Part shown: piece after piece, positions 23,901 through 34,327 of the stretch | Position numbering within the stretch: the stretch's first letter is position 1 | Layout of the letters: each line of letters opens with the position of its first letter | Origin: Arcticibacter svalbardensis MN12-7 | GTDB lineage: Bacteria; Bacteroidota; Bacteroidia; Sphingobacteriales; Sphingobacteriaceae | NCBI RefSeq assembly: GCF_000403135.1 | Contig: NZ_AQPN01000010.1 | Location: forward strand, 1-34,666 | Direction of reading: 5' to 3' | DNA: 34,666 bases | The notes under the pieces: generated by a model | What the model was told of the DNA's origin: nothing | Database searches by the model: none | The model's input: only the letters and a program-made list of their open reading frames with translations | Made by a program: the position numbers and the translations under genes

Positions 23901-26026
23901 AAGGGATTGAGGCGACCAACTTCGTGCTATCCAACAATAATCAGCAATTAAGTATCAATAGCAGTCCACCGGGACTCAATAACCCTCTGGTGATTGACTT
24001 TAAAAATTTCCAGATTGAAACGTTAACCAACATTGCGAAACAAGATTCATTGCTGGCAGGTGGTACTATAAACGGGAATGCGCAGGTTCGTAATTTCAAC
24101 ACAACGCCAATATTTACATCAGATATGACGGTGAGTAATTTCAGCTTCATGGGTGATACGGTAGGGAATATTGCTTTAAAGGTTAATAATGAACAGGCTA
24201 ACACTTTTGCAGCAGATGTAAAGATCACAGGGCAAGGGAATCAGGTAAATCTGAACGGTTTATATTATACCAACAACAGCAGTTTCGACATGAAACTCGA
24301 CATTGCAAACCTCAACATGAAAAGCATTGAGGGATTTACGATGGGAAGCGTGAAACAAAGTAAAGGGTTTTTGCAGGGGAAACTCGATATTACTGGTACC
24401 ACTACTGCTCCTGCCATACGAGGGGGAATTGACTTTAAGGAGGTGGCTTTTAATGTGGCTATGCTGAACTCCTATTTTAAAATTCAGGACAATGCACGGA
24501 TTGGTTTTACAGAGGATGGGATTACATTTAACGACTTTGCCCTGATTGATTCGGCAAATAACAAAGCGCAGCTTTTAGGAACTGTTTATACTAAAACATA
24601 TACAGACTTCCGGTTTGACCTGAAATTAAATGCAAATAACTTTAAGCTTATTAACTCAGCAGCAAAAGATAATGACCTGTTTTATGGAAAGCTATTTATT
24701 GATACCCGTTTGGGAATTAAAGGAACAGTAGCTGCTCCTTCCGTGGATGGTTCTTTAAAAATCGATCCGGAAACAGATTTCACTTTAGTGCTTCCGGCTA
24801 GTGATCCGGGAATTCAGGACAGAGCAGGCATTGTTGAATTTGTGGACAAGGATAACCCACAGCTTGCAAAGGTTTTTAAAGACCCTGCTGATACTTTAAA
24901 CTCTTCCACGGTTACAGGAATGGATGTCTCAGTAAATATCGAGTTGGATAAAGAAGCGCAACTCAATGTTTTAGTGGATCCTGCTAATGGGGATATGCTG
25001 CGACTTAAAGGTGCGGCACAGTTAAACGGAGGTATTGACCCTAGCGGTAAGGTTAGTTTAACGGGAAATCTGACTGTAGAAGAGGGTTCTTATGATTTAA
25101 GTTTAAGCTTTCTGAAAAGAAAATTCTTACTTAAAAAAGGGAGCACACTAACCTGGAACGGAGAGCCGATGATGGCTGATGCGGATATTACGGCAACATA
25201 CGTGGCCAATACCGCCCCTATTGACCTGGTGGAACAGCAATTGGGATCTGTGGCACAGACTACCCTTAACACCTATAAACAGAAACTTCCTTTTAATGTG
25301 AACCTGATGCTAAAAGGTGAACTGATGAAACCAACGATTACTTTCGACATCATTCTTCCGGAAGAGAATTATAATGTTTCGACTGAAGTAATCACTACTG
25401 TGGATAATAGGTTAACGCAGCTGAGAACGGAACCTTCTGAGTTAAATAAACAGGTGTTTGCGGTCTTGTTATTGAACCGGTTTATTTCGGATAACCCCTT
25501 TGCAAGTAGCGCTGGTGGCGGTGGTTTGGAATCTTCTGCCAGACAAAGTGTAAGTCGCCTGTTATCGGATCAGCTGAATAACCTTGCCGGTGATATGATT
25601 GGTGGAGTACAGCTCGAATTTGATCTGCAGTCATCAGAAGATTATACAACCGGACAAATGGCCAATCGCACGGATTTAAATGTAGGTTTATCCAAGCGAC
25701 TGCTTAATGACCGTTTGAAGGTAACGGTGGGTAGTAATTTTGAGTTAGAGGGTCCGCAACAACAAAACCGAAAGACCAGTAATATAGCAGGTGATATTCA
25801 AGCGGAATACCAGCTCAGCAATAATGGCCGGTATATATTACGGGCCTATCAAAAAAATCAATACCAGGTGGCACTTCAGGGGCAAGTTATTGAAACAGGT
25901 GTAGGGTTTGTAATCAGTATGGATTATAATCAGTTTAAAGAAATATTCGGGGCAAAAACAAGAGAAGAAAAGAGACGTCAGCGCGCTCGGAAATCGGCTA
26001 ATGAAACTACTAAAGAGAATGACTAA
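20981..26026 (+). CDS. tamB: TamB-like translocation/assembly protein (DUF490)
   Basis: A 1681-residue AsmA/TamB-type protein. A single N-terminal membrane segment (about 10-30, LKIILWIIGILIFLVLLVFV) anchors it in the inner membrane. A very long periplasmic beta-rich region follows, and the C-terminal DUF490 domain (about 1330-1640) contains GSYDLSLSFLKRKFLLKKGS, TWNGEPMMADADITATYVA and the LNKQVFAVLLLNRFI segment. TamB-like proteins form a lipid-conducting groove across the periplasm and work with a BamA-type partner. The next gene is that partner and overlaps it. The start appears to be TTG (20981); no ATG precedes the membrane segment. The C-terminus is basic (REEKRRQRARKSANETTKEND). Confidence 0.94.
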   Translation: MRRFGTLTLKIILWIIGILIFLVLLVFVLIRVPAVQNFAKNKAVSYLEGKIGTKVEINKISLNLPKLIVLEDIYFEDQKKDTLLAGDTLKVDISLLKLLNNKLEINEIDLRGITANIQRGPDSVFNFDYIMKAFVSEQKKEPEPVDTSSTMKFSLDKINLDRIKVSFKDAPSANDVQFAIGHFDTRIKEFDLDKMKFSIPKIVLSGVNARVIQSKPAVVAKTVVVHEAESAEPMNLDLQLGTIDLSKIKVFYQNDVSAMKADVNLGSLVVESDQIDMKNQHIILDKLDLSNSSILFQLGKSQQAKLVASETEKATEATSTNWKFDAKDLNLGNNNIRFDNFNMPVQKKGMDFAHMDIKDLNLSLNDLAYSVDTISGKINSGTFKDKSGFNLLKFETEFFYGPKEAYLKDLLVQTPYTSISNNIRVTYPSIASISTHLGELGVEANLIKTKIGFKDILILAPDLVNTVPLKGNPNAVLNINGKVKGKVKNLEIENLQISGLGGTIIKASAKTRGLPDMNKAWLDINIDEFSTRRSDILALVPKGTIPANVRIPESIKLTGKFKGGMTNFSTDLNLFSSFGSAKAIATYNASVKGRESYKANVRIFNFDVGRMIKNDSIGRITLAANVVGNGLNPKTMRARAVAKVIKAEYNHYTYRNFSFDGSASRGNMMVKADMPDPNLKFNLTASANMSGTYPAIKLNLDLDSANLQNLHFVKENMRFHGKLVADLPTADPDYLNGSILLTEALFTKADERIGLDTVSIISTASADSNTLRLRSEVMSADLKGKYKLTQLGTALQDLIGKYYLTGPKVKPAIYGPQQLVFNAKIANGPLIQKFVPDLKELATIVLDGNFDSQKRQLNVNGSIPRILYGTNDLSNFQMKINTADSALSYALTLDKITTGSMQILKASVAGNVSNNTITTAIQTQDNKGRADYRIAGALKALQDAFQFSLNPDGLVLNHTPWTVSQNNAIHFGAKGIEATNFVLSNNNQQLSINSSPPGLNNPLVIDFKNFQIETLTNIAKQDSLLAGGTINGNAQVRNFNTTPIFTSDMTVSNFSFMGDTVGNIALKVNNEQANTFAADVKITGQGNQVNLNGLYYTNNSSFDMKLDIANLNMKSIEGFTMGSVKQSKGFLQGKLDITGTTTAPAIRGGIDFKEVAFNVAMLNSYFKIQDNARIGFTEDGITFNDFALIDSANNKAQLLGTVYTKTYTDFRFDLKLNANNFKLINSAAKDNDLFYGKLFIDTRLGIKGTVAAPSVDGSLKIDPETDFTLVLPASDPGIQDRAGIVEFVDKDNPQLAKVFKDPADTLNSSTVTGMDVSVNIELDKEAQLNVLVDPANGDMLRLKGAAQLNGGIDPSGKVSLTGNLTVEEGSYDLSLSFLKRKFLLKKGSTLTWNGEPMMADADITATYVANTAPIDLVEQQLGSVAQTTLNTYKQKLPFNVNLMLKGELMKPTITFDIILPEENYNVSTEVITTVDNRLTQLRTEPSELNKQVFAVLLLNRFISDNPFASSAGGGGLESSARQSVSRLLSDQLNNLAGDMIGGVQLEFDLQSSEDYTTGQMANRTDLNVGLSKRLLNDRLKVTVGSNFELEGPQQQNRKTSNIAGDIQAEYQLSNNGRYILRAYQKNQYQVALQGQVIETGVGFVISMDYNQFKEIFGAKTREEKRRQRARKSANETTKEND

Positions 26027-28301
26027 ACGATATATAAAATACTTTCTGATACTCTGTGTAGCGTTTCTTGCTGCATGTAATGTGACTAAAAATGTACCTG
26101 AAGGAGATTTTCTGTATACTGGTGCAAAGGTTAAAATTGAAGACAAGGACGTTAAGAAAAAAGACAAAAAGATTTTAGAGCCCGACCTGACTAGTTTATT
26201 AAGGCCTAAACCGAATATGTCTATTTTAGGAATCAGGCCTAAAATATGGATCTATAATATCACCCGAAACGCGAAGAAAGGACCGTTGAAATGGATTAAA
26301 AAGTACGGTGAACCTCCTGTACTATTTAGTTCGGTTAAGGTGGATTATAACAGGGATATCGTTTCTAACAGGCTGGAAAATAAAGGTTTTTTTGTAGCCA
26401 ATACTAGTGCTGACACCACTATTCACGGCAAAAAAGCATCGCTTACATATTTGGCTACAGCTGGACCAAGATATCTGATTAACACGGTCAATTTCACTAC
26501 TGATAGTTCGGACCTTGGAAAAGCGGTACATGCCACAGCCGAAGAAAGCCAGTTAAAGATTGGAGACAGTTATGACCTTGATGTAATTAAAGTGGAACGT
26601 GAGCGGATCGACTCCCGGCTGAAGGAACAGGGATTTTATTATTTTAGTCCGGAGAATCTTATTATTCAAGTTGACAGTACTACAGCCGATCACAAAGTTG
26701 ATTTGTATATGAACATCAAGGATGCTACTACTGAAAAAGCGAAAGACATTTACAAAATCAATAACATTTTCATCTATCCAAACTTTAAACTTAGAGACAC
26801 CGTACAGGGTAAGAGTCCGGCAGCGGTAAAGTATAAGGACTTTTATGTTATAGACAGGACCAATATGTTTAAACCTGCTGTTTTTGAACGGACAATGTTC
26901 TTTTACAAGGGGGACACTTATAACAGGGCTGATCATAATTTATCTTTAAGCAGGTTGACCAGTTTGGGTACTTTTAAGTTTGTTAAGAACCAGTTCATAG
27001 AATCGGACACCACTCAAAAGGCCTTAGACGCTTATTATTACCTCACGCCTATGGCTAAAAAGTCTATTCGTGCGGAGATCACAGGAAGAACGAATTCGGC
27101 TAATTTTACTGGGTCGGAATTTACATTGAGCTGGCGGAACAGGAATGCTTTCCGTGGTGCAGAGCTGCTTACTTTATCAGCTTATGTGGCCACTGATGTA
27201 CAGGTGTCAGGTAATAATAGTGGGGACGGGATTTTCAGATACGGTACAGAGGCAAACCTGAGTATTCCTCGTTTCCTTACTCCTTTTAAACTCAATACGA
27301 GCAGTGCCTATATTCCACGTACAAAAATTGTTTTGGGGTATGACCGCCTGGAAAGACAGAGTAGTTATAAATTAAATTCATTTCGTACCTCGTTGGGTTA
27401 CACCTGGAAAGAAAGTCTTGAAAAGGAACATCAGCTGACTGTTTTGGGAGTCACCTATGTGCATGCCCCAACAGTAACAGATGCTTATAAATTATTAGCA
27501 GCAACTAATTCTACTTATAGAAATGCCATTGAGGATCAGTTTATAATTGGACCCAACTATAATTTCAATTATACGAATACGGCTCGCGCTTATAAAAAGA
27601 ACACCTTTTATTTCAATGCAAATCTGGATATGTCGGCTAATCTGTTGGGCTTAATTCAAGGGGCAAAGGAAGAGAATGAGAAAAAATTATTTGGAACTCC
27701 ATATTCTCAATATGTAAGGGGTGAGTTAGACTTCAGGCATTATTACAAGCTAGGACTAAATTCGCAATGGGCATCGCGACTTATTATGGGTTATGGTGAG
27801 GCATATGGAAACTCACGATCACTTCCTTTTGTGAAGCAATTTTTTATTGGCGGTACCAACAGTCTTAGAGCATTCCGGGCTAGGTCACTGGGTCCGGGGA
27901 TTTATCGGGATCCAGCACAGGACTCCAATGATACCATATCAGCCGATCAGTCCGGAGATATTAAGTTGGAATTTAACACGGAATTCAGGCCTAAGTTATT
28001 CAGTATAGTGAGAGGAGCCTTATTCCTGGATGCGGGAAACATTTGGTTACTCAACAATGATACGAACCGGTCGGGTGCTAAGTTTACAAAAGATTTCATG
28101 AAAGAGCTAGCGGTAGGAACAGGAGCCGGAGTAAGGATTGATGCATCCATATTAATTTTGCGTCTTGACCTGGCATTTCCTCTGCGGAAGCCATGGTTGC
28201 CTGAAGGTGAACGCTGGGTATTTGATGAAATCAATTTTGGAAACAAGGAATGGAGAAAAGACAATCTAGTGTTAAATTTAGCAATCGGGTATCCTTTCTA
28301 A
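26019..28301 (+). CDS. tamL: TamL: TamA/BamA-like outer-membrane lipoprotein
   Basis: A 760-residue outer-membrane barrel protein. Unlike proteobacterial TamA it has a lipoprotein signal: MTKRYIKYFLILCVAFLAAC with the lipobox Cys at about residue 20. POTRA-like domains follow (about 25-330, for example YLINTVNFTTD), then a beta-barrel of the bacterial surface antigen family with the conserved FFIGGTNSLRAFRARSLGPG loop motif and the C-terminal LNLAIGYPF. This lipoprotein form is known from Bacteroidota as TamL. The ATG at 26019 overlaps the tamB stop by eight bases (ATGACTAA); an alternative ATG at 26001 adds six residues. Confidence 0.93.
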   Translation: MTKRYIKYFLILCVAFLAACNVTKNVPEGDFLYTGAKVKIEDKDVKKKDKKILEPDLTSLLRPKPNMSILGIRPKIWIYNITRNAKKGPLKWIKKYGEPPVLFSSVKVDYNRDIVSNRLENKGFFVANTSADTTIHGKKASLTYLATAGPRYLINTVNFTTDSSDLGKAVHATAEESQLKIGDSYDLDVIKVERERIDSRLKEQGFYYFSPENLIIQVDSTTADHKVDLYMNIKDATTEKAKDIYKINNIFIYPNFKLRDTVQGKSPAAVKYKDFYVIDRTNMFKPAVFERTMFFYKGDTYNRADHNLSLSRLTSLGTFKFVKNQFIESDTTQKALDAYYYLTPMAKKSIRAEITGRTNSANFTGSEFTLSWRNRNAFRGAELLTLSAYVATDVQVSGNNSGDGIFRYGTEANLSIPRFLTPFKLNTSSAYIPRTKIVLGYDRLERQSSYKLNSFRTSLGYTWKESLEKEHQLTVLGVTYVHAPTVTDAYKLLAATNSTYRNAIEDQFIIGPNYNFNYTNTARAYKKNTFYFNANLDMSANLLGLIQGAKEENEKKLFGTPYSQYVRGELDFRHYYKLGLNSQWASRLIMGYGEAYGNSRSLPFVKQFFIGGTNSLRAFRARSLGPGIYRDPAQDSNDTISADQSGDIKLEFNTEFRPKLFSIVRGALFLDAGNIWLLNNDTNRSGAKFTKDFMKELAVGTGAGVRIDASILILRLDLAFPLRKPWLPEGERWVFDEINFGNKEWRKDNLVLNLAIGYPF

Positions 28302-28403
28302 TATTTAAATAAAATTTGTGTTACATTTAATGAATTCTATCAAATAGGTTGGGGGATTTAATTAAATTGCTTGACTTTTGTTACATACTAAATTACCGAA
28401 ATC

Positions 28404-29330
28404 ATGAAAGTTACAGTAGTGGGAGCAGGTGCCGTTGGAGCAACCTGTACTGATAATATTGCTAGAAAAGAATTAGCAGAAGAACTTATATTGCTTGATA
28501 TTAAAGAGGGTTTTGCCGAAGGCAAGGCTATCGATATGATGCAAACCTCTGCTCTATTGGGTTTTGATACTAAAATTAAAGGCGTTACGAATGATTATGC
28601 AAGTACTGCTGATTCAAACGTAGTTGTTATTACATCCGGATTACCGCGTAAACCAGGAATGACTCGTGAAGAGCTGATTGGAACAAATGCAGGTATTGTA
28701 AAAGGTGTAGTAGAAAACATACTTAAATATTCACCGGAAGCAGTTATTATTATTGTTTCTAATCCGATGGATACGATGACTTACTTGTCTCTTAAAACAT
28801 CCGGAATACCTAAAAACCGTATTATTGGCATGGGTGGAGCACTTGACTCATCCAGATTTAAATATTACCTGAGTCAGGAACTAGGTTGTTCTCCTGCAGA
28901 TTTGAATGCGATGGTGATCGGCGGACATGGTGATACTACTATGATTCCTTTGATTAATCATGCAACCTGGAATAGTATTCCGGTTACTCAATTCTTAAGT
29001 AAGGAACAGCAGGATAATATAGTTGCGGCAACTATGGTTGGCGGTGCTACGTTGACCAAGCTGGTTGGTACATCTGCCTGGTATGCACCAGGTGCTGGAA
29101 CAGCTTCTATGGTTGAAAGCATTCTTAGAGATGAGAAAAAATTAATTCCTTGCTCTGTTGCTTTGGATGGTGAATATGGACTAACCGATATTGCTATTGG
29201 AGTTCCTGTGATTATCGGCAAGAATGGATGGGAAAAAATTATTGAGCTTCAGTTAAGTGATGAAGAAACTGCTACCTTCAACAAGAGTGCGGAAGCGGTA
29301 AGGGCCATGAACAGTGTTTTAACATTCTAA
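28404..29330 (+). CDS. mdh: Malate dehydrogenase
   Basis: A 308-residue NAD-dependent enzyme of the LDH-like MDH type (TCA cycle, malate to oxaloacetate). The Rossmann motif is VGAGAVGAT (residues 6-14), acidic D32 binds the NAD ribose, the substrate loop is SGLPRKPGMTREEL with Arg near 82 and 88, and Arg151 follows GGALDSSRF. The catalytic His is H175 in VIGGHGDTTM. The stop TAA overlaps the next ATG (TAATG). Confidence 0.97.
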   Translation: MKVTVVGAGAVGATCTDNIARKELAEELILLDIKEGFAEGKAIDMMQTSALLGFDTKIKGVTNDYASTADSNVVVITSGLPRKPGMTREELIGTNAGIVKGVVENILKYSPEAVIIIVSNPMDTMTYLSLKTSGIPKNRIIGMGGALDSSRFKYYLSQELGCSPADLNAMVIGGHGDTTMIPLINHATWNSIPVTQFLSKEQQDNIVAATMVGGATLTKLVGTSAWYAPGAGTASMVESILRDEKKLIPCSVALDGEYGLTDIAIGVPVIIGKNGWEKIIELQLSDEETATFNKSAEAVRAMNSVLTF

Positions 29331-29824
29331 TGATAGATGTAAAATTCAAACTTTTGAATCTACACAGCGACGGCTTCCACGCTTTAGTGGACGTCGTTGT
29401 ATTTGGGAAAAAGTTCAAAGCGGTTGTTGATACGGGAGCTTCAAGGACGGTTCTTGATAAGAGCATGGTGGAGAAATGCATCGGTCCGGATATGATCTCT
29501 CCCAGTGATCTACTTACAACAGGATTAGGTACTGAATCGATGGAAAGCTATACTTTAAATGTTGAAGAAATGAGTATAGGAGATTTGGTTATATCGGATA
29601 TGGAAGTTGCCATTCTTGACCTTTCATCTATTAACAATGCATTTAAGCGAGTATCAGTCAAACCTATAATAGGTGTTATTGGTGGTGATATTTTAGTAAA
29701 GTATAAGGCAATCATCAATTATCCATTGAAAAAGATTTCTTTTTCAATGGTTCGAAAAAATACATCTAAGGACTTGAAAGTCTCGTTTAAGGAAATATGT
29801 TCCGGACAAACGATGTTTAATTAA
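29330..29824 (+). CDS. Retropepsin-like aspartic protease
   Basis: A 164-residue protein with one aspartic-protease half: the catalytic D34-T-G-A motif (FKAVVDTGASRTVLDKS), later a hydrophobic-Gly region IIGVIGGDIL corresponding to the psi-loop element. Like retroviral proteases it would act as a dimer. No signal peptide or membrane segment is visible, so a cytoplasmic location is likely. Its ATG overlaps the mdh stop by one base, so translation is probably coupled to mdh. Its substrate is unknown. A strong bidirectional terminator follows. Confidence 0.85.
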   Translation: MIDVKFKLLNLHSDGFHALVDVVVFGKKFKAVVDTGASRTVLDKSMVEKCIGPDMISPSDLLTTGLGTESMESYTLNVEEMSIGDLVISDMEVAILDLSSINNAFKRVSVKPIIGVIGGDILVKYKAIINYPLKKISFSMVRKNTSKDLKVSFKEICSGQTMFN

Positions 29825-29840
29825 AGAATTTACTTTTTAT

Positions 29841-29896
29841 AAAAGCATAAAAAAAGAGGCTATCACTCTTGTGGCAGCCTCCTTTTTTATGCTTTT
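29841..29896. terminator. Strong bidirectional terminator
   Basis: AAAAGCATAAAAAA plus GAGGCT pairs with AGCCTC plus TTTTTTATGCTTTT, about 20 bp of stem around a 16-nt loop. It lies between the convergent protease and gyrB genes. Confidence 0.9.
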
Positions 29897-29901
29897 GATT
29901 A

Positions 29902-31932
<2,031 letters not shown>

Positions 31933-31961
31933 TTAGAGGAAGCTGATTTATAATTTCTAAA

Positions 31962-31991
31962 TTGTTTACATCAGACGAAAGATTATATTTG
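31962..31991 (+). promoter_or_regulatory. Promoter of ompH-like gene
   Basis: TTG (31962-31964), 19-bp spacing, and TATATTTG (31984-31991) match the Bacteroidota promoter. The start codon follows 19 bp later. Confidence 0.7.
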
Positions 31992-32010
31992 CCTCAAATT
32001 ATAAGTAAAA

Positions 32011-32610
32011 ATGACAATATCATTCGGAACATTCTCCAAACTTACAGCGGGATTCTTGTTTGCAGCCGTAGTTGTTTCATGTAACAATAAAGAACAGGCT
32101 AAAACAAATTCGCCATCGACTTCAGCTTCGGCATCTAAAGCTGCAGAACCAATTGTATTTGTTAATTCTGATTCTTTAGTTAATAATTACAATTACTTTA
32201 AAGACATTAAAGGCAAACTTCAATCAAAATCTAAAAAAGCTCAGGAAGACTTAAGTGCTAAAGGAACTGCTTTCCAGAGAGAAGTTGCTGAATATCAACA
32301 AAAGGCACAGACTTTGAGTGCGGATGAACGGGCATCAACAGAACAACGCCTTGCTCGTAAGCAACAGGAACTACAGGCTTTTAATCAAAATGCCAGTTCA
32401 GCTTTAGCGAATGAATCTGCTGGAGAAAATGAAAAGCTTTATGATAAGGTAGCGGAATATTTGAAAGTGTATGCCAAAGATAAAGGCTATAAAATGGTCC
32501 TGACTTACTCTAAAAGCAATCCTTCATTGTTATTCGCAGATGAGAGTCTGGATGTAACCAATGAAGTGGTTAAAGGCTTAAACGATCAATATACTAAGGA
32601 TAAGAAATAA
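32011..32610 (+). CDS. OmpH/Skp-family lipoprotein
   Basis: A 199-residue protein with a lipoprotein signal (hydrophobic LTAGFLFAAVVVSC, Cys at about residue 24), a Ser/Ala/Thr-rich linker, then the OmpH domain: IVFVNSDSLVNNYNYFKDIK and a long Lys/Gln/Glu/Ala-rich coiled coil (about 70-140), ending with YAKDKGYKMVLTYSKSNPSL and a terminal helix. Skp/OmpH proteins are periplasmic chaperones for outer-membrane proteins; here the protein is probably membrane-anchored. It has its own promoter and terminator. Confidence 0.92.
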   Translation: MTISFGTFSKLTAGFLFAAVVVSCNNKEQAKTNSPSTSASASKAAEPIVFVNSDSLVNNYNYFKDIKGKLQSKSKKAQEDLSAKGTAFQREVAEYQQKAQTLSADERASTEQRLARKQQELQAFNQNASSALANESAGENEKLYDKVAEYLKVYAKDKGYKMVLTYSKSNPSLLFADESLDVTNEVVKGLNDQYTKDKK

Positions 32611-32631
32611 GCATCACAGGTTAAACTAAAT

Positions 32632-32669
32632 AAAAAAGGTTGCATTCGGTTTGGTTTGCAACCTTTTTT
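32632..32669 (+). terminator. Terminator of ompH-like gene
   Basis: AAAAAAGGTTGCA/TGCAACCTTTTTT, a 13-bp stem with a 12-nt loop and a T-run, just past the stop. The next gene's start follows within 15 bp. Confidence 0.9.
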
Positions 32670-32682
32670 AATATCCCATTAT

Positions 32683-33162
32683 ATGGAAGAGAACGTTCAT
32701 CATCAATTTATGAGAATGGCCATCTCATATTCCAAGTCGAATATACTGGATGGCCTTGGAGGTCCTTTCGGAGCTGTAATTGTTAAAAATAACGTTATCA
32801 TTGCCGCTAGTCAGAATTTAGTACTTTCCACAAATGATCCTACAGCGCATGCTGAAATCTCTGCTATTCGGAAAGCATGTCAGATATTAAAGACTTACGA
32901 CCTGAGCAGTTGCATTATTTATACGAGCTGTGAGCCCTGCCCTATGTGCCTGGGTGCAATTTACTGGGCCAGGTTAGATAAAATTTACTATGCCAATACC
33001 AAACATGATGCAGCGGAAATTGGGTTTGATGACCATTTCATTTATGAAGAGCTTGAATTAGTTAAAGAACAAAGGCAGCTTCCATCTGAACAAATTCTGG
33101 GAGATGAAGCTAAGGTTGTATTCGATCTTTGGGTTCAATCTGAGAGAAAAATGCATTATTGA
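32683..33162 (+). CDS. guaD: Guanine deaminase-like nucleoside deaminase
   Basis: A 159-residue CDA-fold zinc enzyme. The zinc site is HAE (H56, with catalytic E58) and PCPMC (C86, C89); the flanking CEPCPMCLGAIYWARLDKIY and DAAEIGFDDHFIYEEL resemble Bacillus-type guanine deaminase, which converts guanine to xanthine, rather than tRNA adenosine deaminase. I start at ATG 32683 (MEENVHHQFMRMAIS); an upstream TTG at 32656 falls inside the terminator stem. Alternative: another purine or nucleoside deaminase of the family. Confidence 0.85.
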   Translation: MEENVHHQFMRMAISYSKSNILDGLGGPFGAVIVKNNVIIAASQNLVLSTNDPTAHAEISAIRKACQILKTYDLSSCIIYTSCEPCPMCLGAIYWARLDKIYYANTKHDAAEIGFDDHFIYEELELVKEQRQLPSEQILGDEAKVVFDLWVQSERKMHY

Positions 33163-33194
33163 TTGAAATAAACATTTAGGCATCCTATTATTTA

Positions 33195-33400
33195 CAGCTA
33201 TTACTATTCCTGAATTAACTATTCTTGAACAACTTCCGATCCCGACTTTAAACATTTCTGAACCATTAATAATCCTGACTTTGAGACATTCCTAAACCAT
33301 AACCATCCCCGACTTTACTATTCCTGACTTTTAAAGGATTTCTAACTTATAAATATTTCTAAAGCATTACTATCACTGAATTACTATTCCTGACTTTTAA
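33195..33400. repeat. Degenerate short repeats (ATTCCTGACTTT type)
   Basis: The stretch between guaD and the S4-domain gene is made of degenerate units containing TTACTATTCCTGACTTTTAA; that 20-mer is exact at 33315-33334 and 33381-33400, and near copies start at 33201 and elsewhere. The last copy runs into the 3' end of the S4-domain gene, giving its last residues (SQE) and stop. Confidence 0.8.
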
Positions 33401-33788
33401 CATCTTCATCACTAATCAGATCATCAATTTCTCTCCTATCTTTTTTAGTAGGCCTTCCCGTGCCCCTGTCTCTTTTCAATGTGGGAGCATGAAACATTGA
33501 TTTATAGCCGAGTGTTTCTTCTTCCGGAGTGATATCATCGTAAAAATTGATTACTGTTTTCGCATCTGCCCTACTGTGTAGAAGTCCGGTTACCCGTACC
33601 TGTTTACGTTCAATGCCCTTTGAGACATGAAATACATCGCCTATTTTCACCTCGTAGGAAGGTTTAATATTCTGTCCATTTAACTTTATACGACCGGCTT
33701 TGCATGCATCTGTTGCTAAAGTCCGCGTCTTAAAGAGCCGGATTGACCAAAGATATTTATCAATTCGTAGTTTTTCTTTCTCGTCCAT
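33384..33788 (-). CDS. S4-domain RNA-binding protein (Hsp15-like)
   Basis: A 134-residue protein with an N-terminal S4 RNA-binding domain (LRIDKYLWSIRLFKTRTLAT, then ACKAGRIKLNGQNIKPSYEV) as in HslR/Hsp15, which recycles stalled 50S subunits in E. coli. A basic middle part (RDRGTGRPTKKDRREIDDL) and a short acidic tail follow. The last residues SQE and the stop codon lie within a copy of an intergenic repeat, so the tail may be recently altered. The start is ATG 33788. Confidence 0.9.
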   Translation of the reverse strand: MDEKEKLRIDKYLWSIRLFKTRTLATDACKAGRIKLNGQNIKPSYEVKIGDVFHVSKGIERKQVRVTGLLHSRADAKTVINFYDDITPEEETLGYKSMFHAPTLKRDRGTGRPTKKDRREIDDLISDEDVKSQE

Positions 33789-34327
33789 GCCTTTACTTAA
33801 TTGGATATAAAATTACCAATTTTTAATAATTTATGAGAATGGTTGAATCTTAATATCATTCCGGTTGATTCCTGAATTAACCGGAATGGAACGTACCCGT
33901 TTTTTACTAGATGTTCAATTCTTTAATAAGTTGGTCTAAACCTGGCAATTTTTATTATTTCTGATAATGGTTGATTCTTTAATTGATTGAATTTAAATTT
34001 ACCAATTCTTAGTCTTTATAATAAACGGTTGATTCTAATTAATTGAGTATAATAAGCCATCCATTTTAGTTATTTCTGATAATGGGTTATTCTTATATTG
34101 ATCGGCTTTAAAATACCGATTCTTAGCCTTTATAATAATTGGTTGATTTGTAATTAATTGAGTATAATAAGCCATCCATTTTAGTTATTTCTGATAATGG
34201 GTTATTCTTATATTGATCGGCTTTAAAATACCGATTCTTAGCCTTTATAATAATTGGTTGATTTGTAATATTAAATCCTTAAACAAAAGTCCTTAAAAAA
34301 GCTTTATTTTGCTAGAAATATAATTAA
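33789..34327. repeat. Tandem repeat region upstream of dapD
   Basis: A 539-bp gene-free, very AT-rich gap. It contains compound units built from CTGATAATGGTTGATTCTT-like and CCAATTCTTAGTCTTTATAA-like halves. An older diverged copy covers about 33942-34035; 34036-34154 is repeated exactly at 34151-34269 (period 115 bp, 119 matching bases). A 10-bp inverted repeat (CATTCCGGTT at 33857-33866, AACCGGAATG at 33879-33888) lies in the left part. The dapD promoter must lie at the right end. Confidence 0.9.

Noticed and set aside
23941-24228. Minus-strand ORF inside tamB
   Set aside because: Antisense shadow of a long conserved gene; no motif.
33795-34270. CRISPR array
   Set aside because: The units are contiguous and about 115 bp long without short constant repeats and unique spacers, and no cas gene is present.
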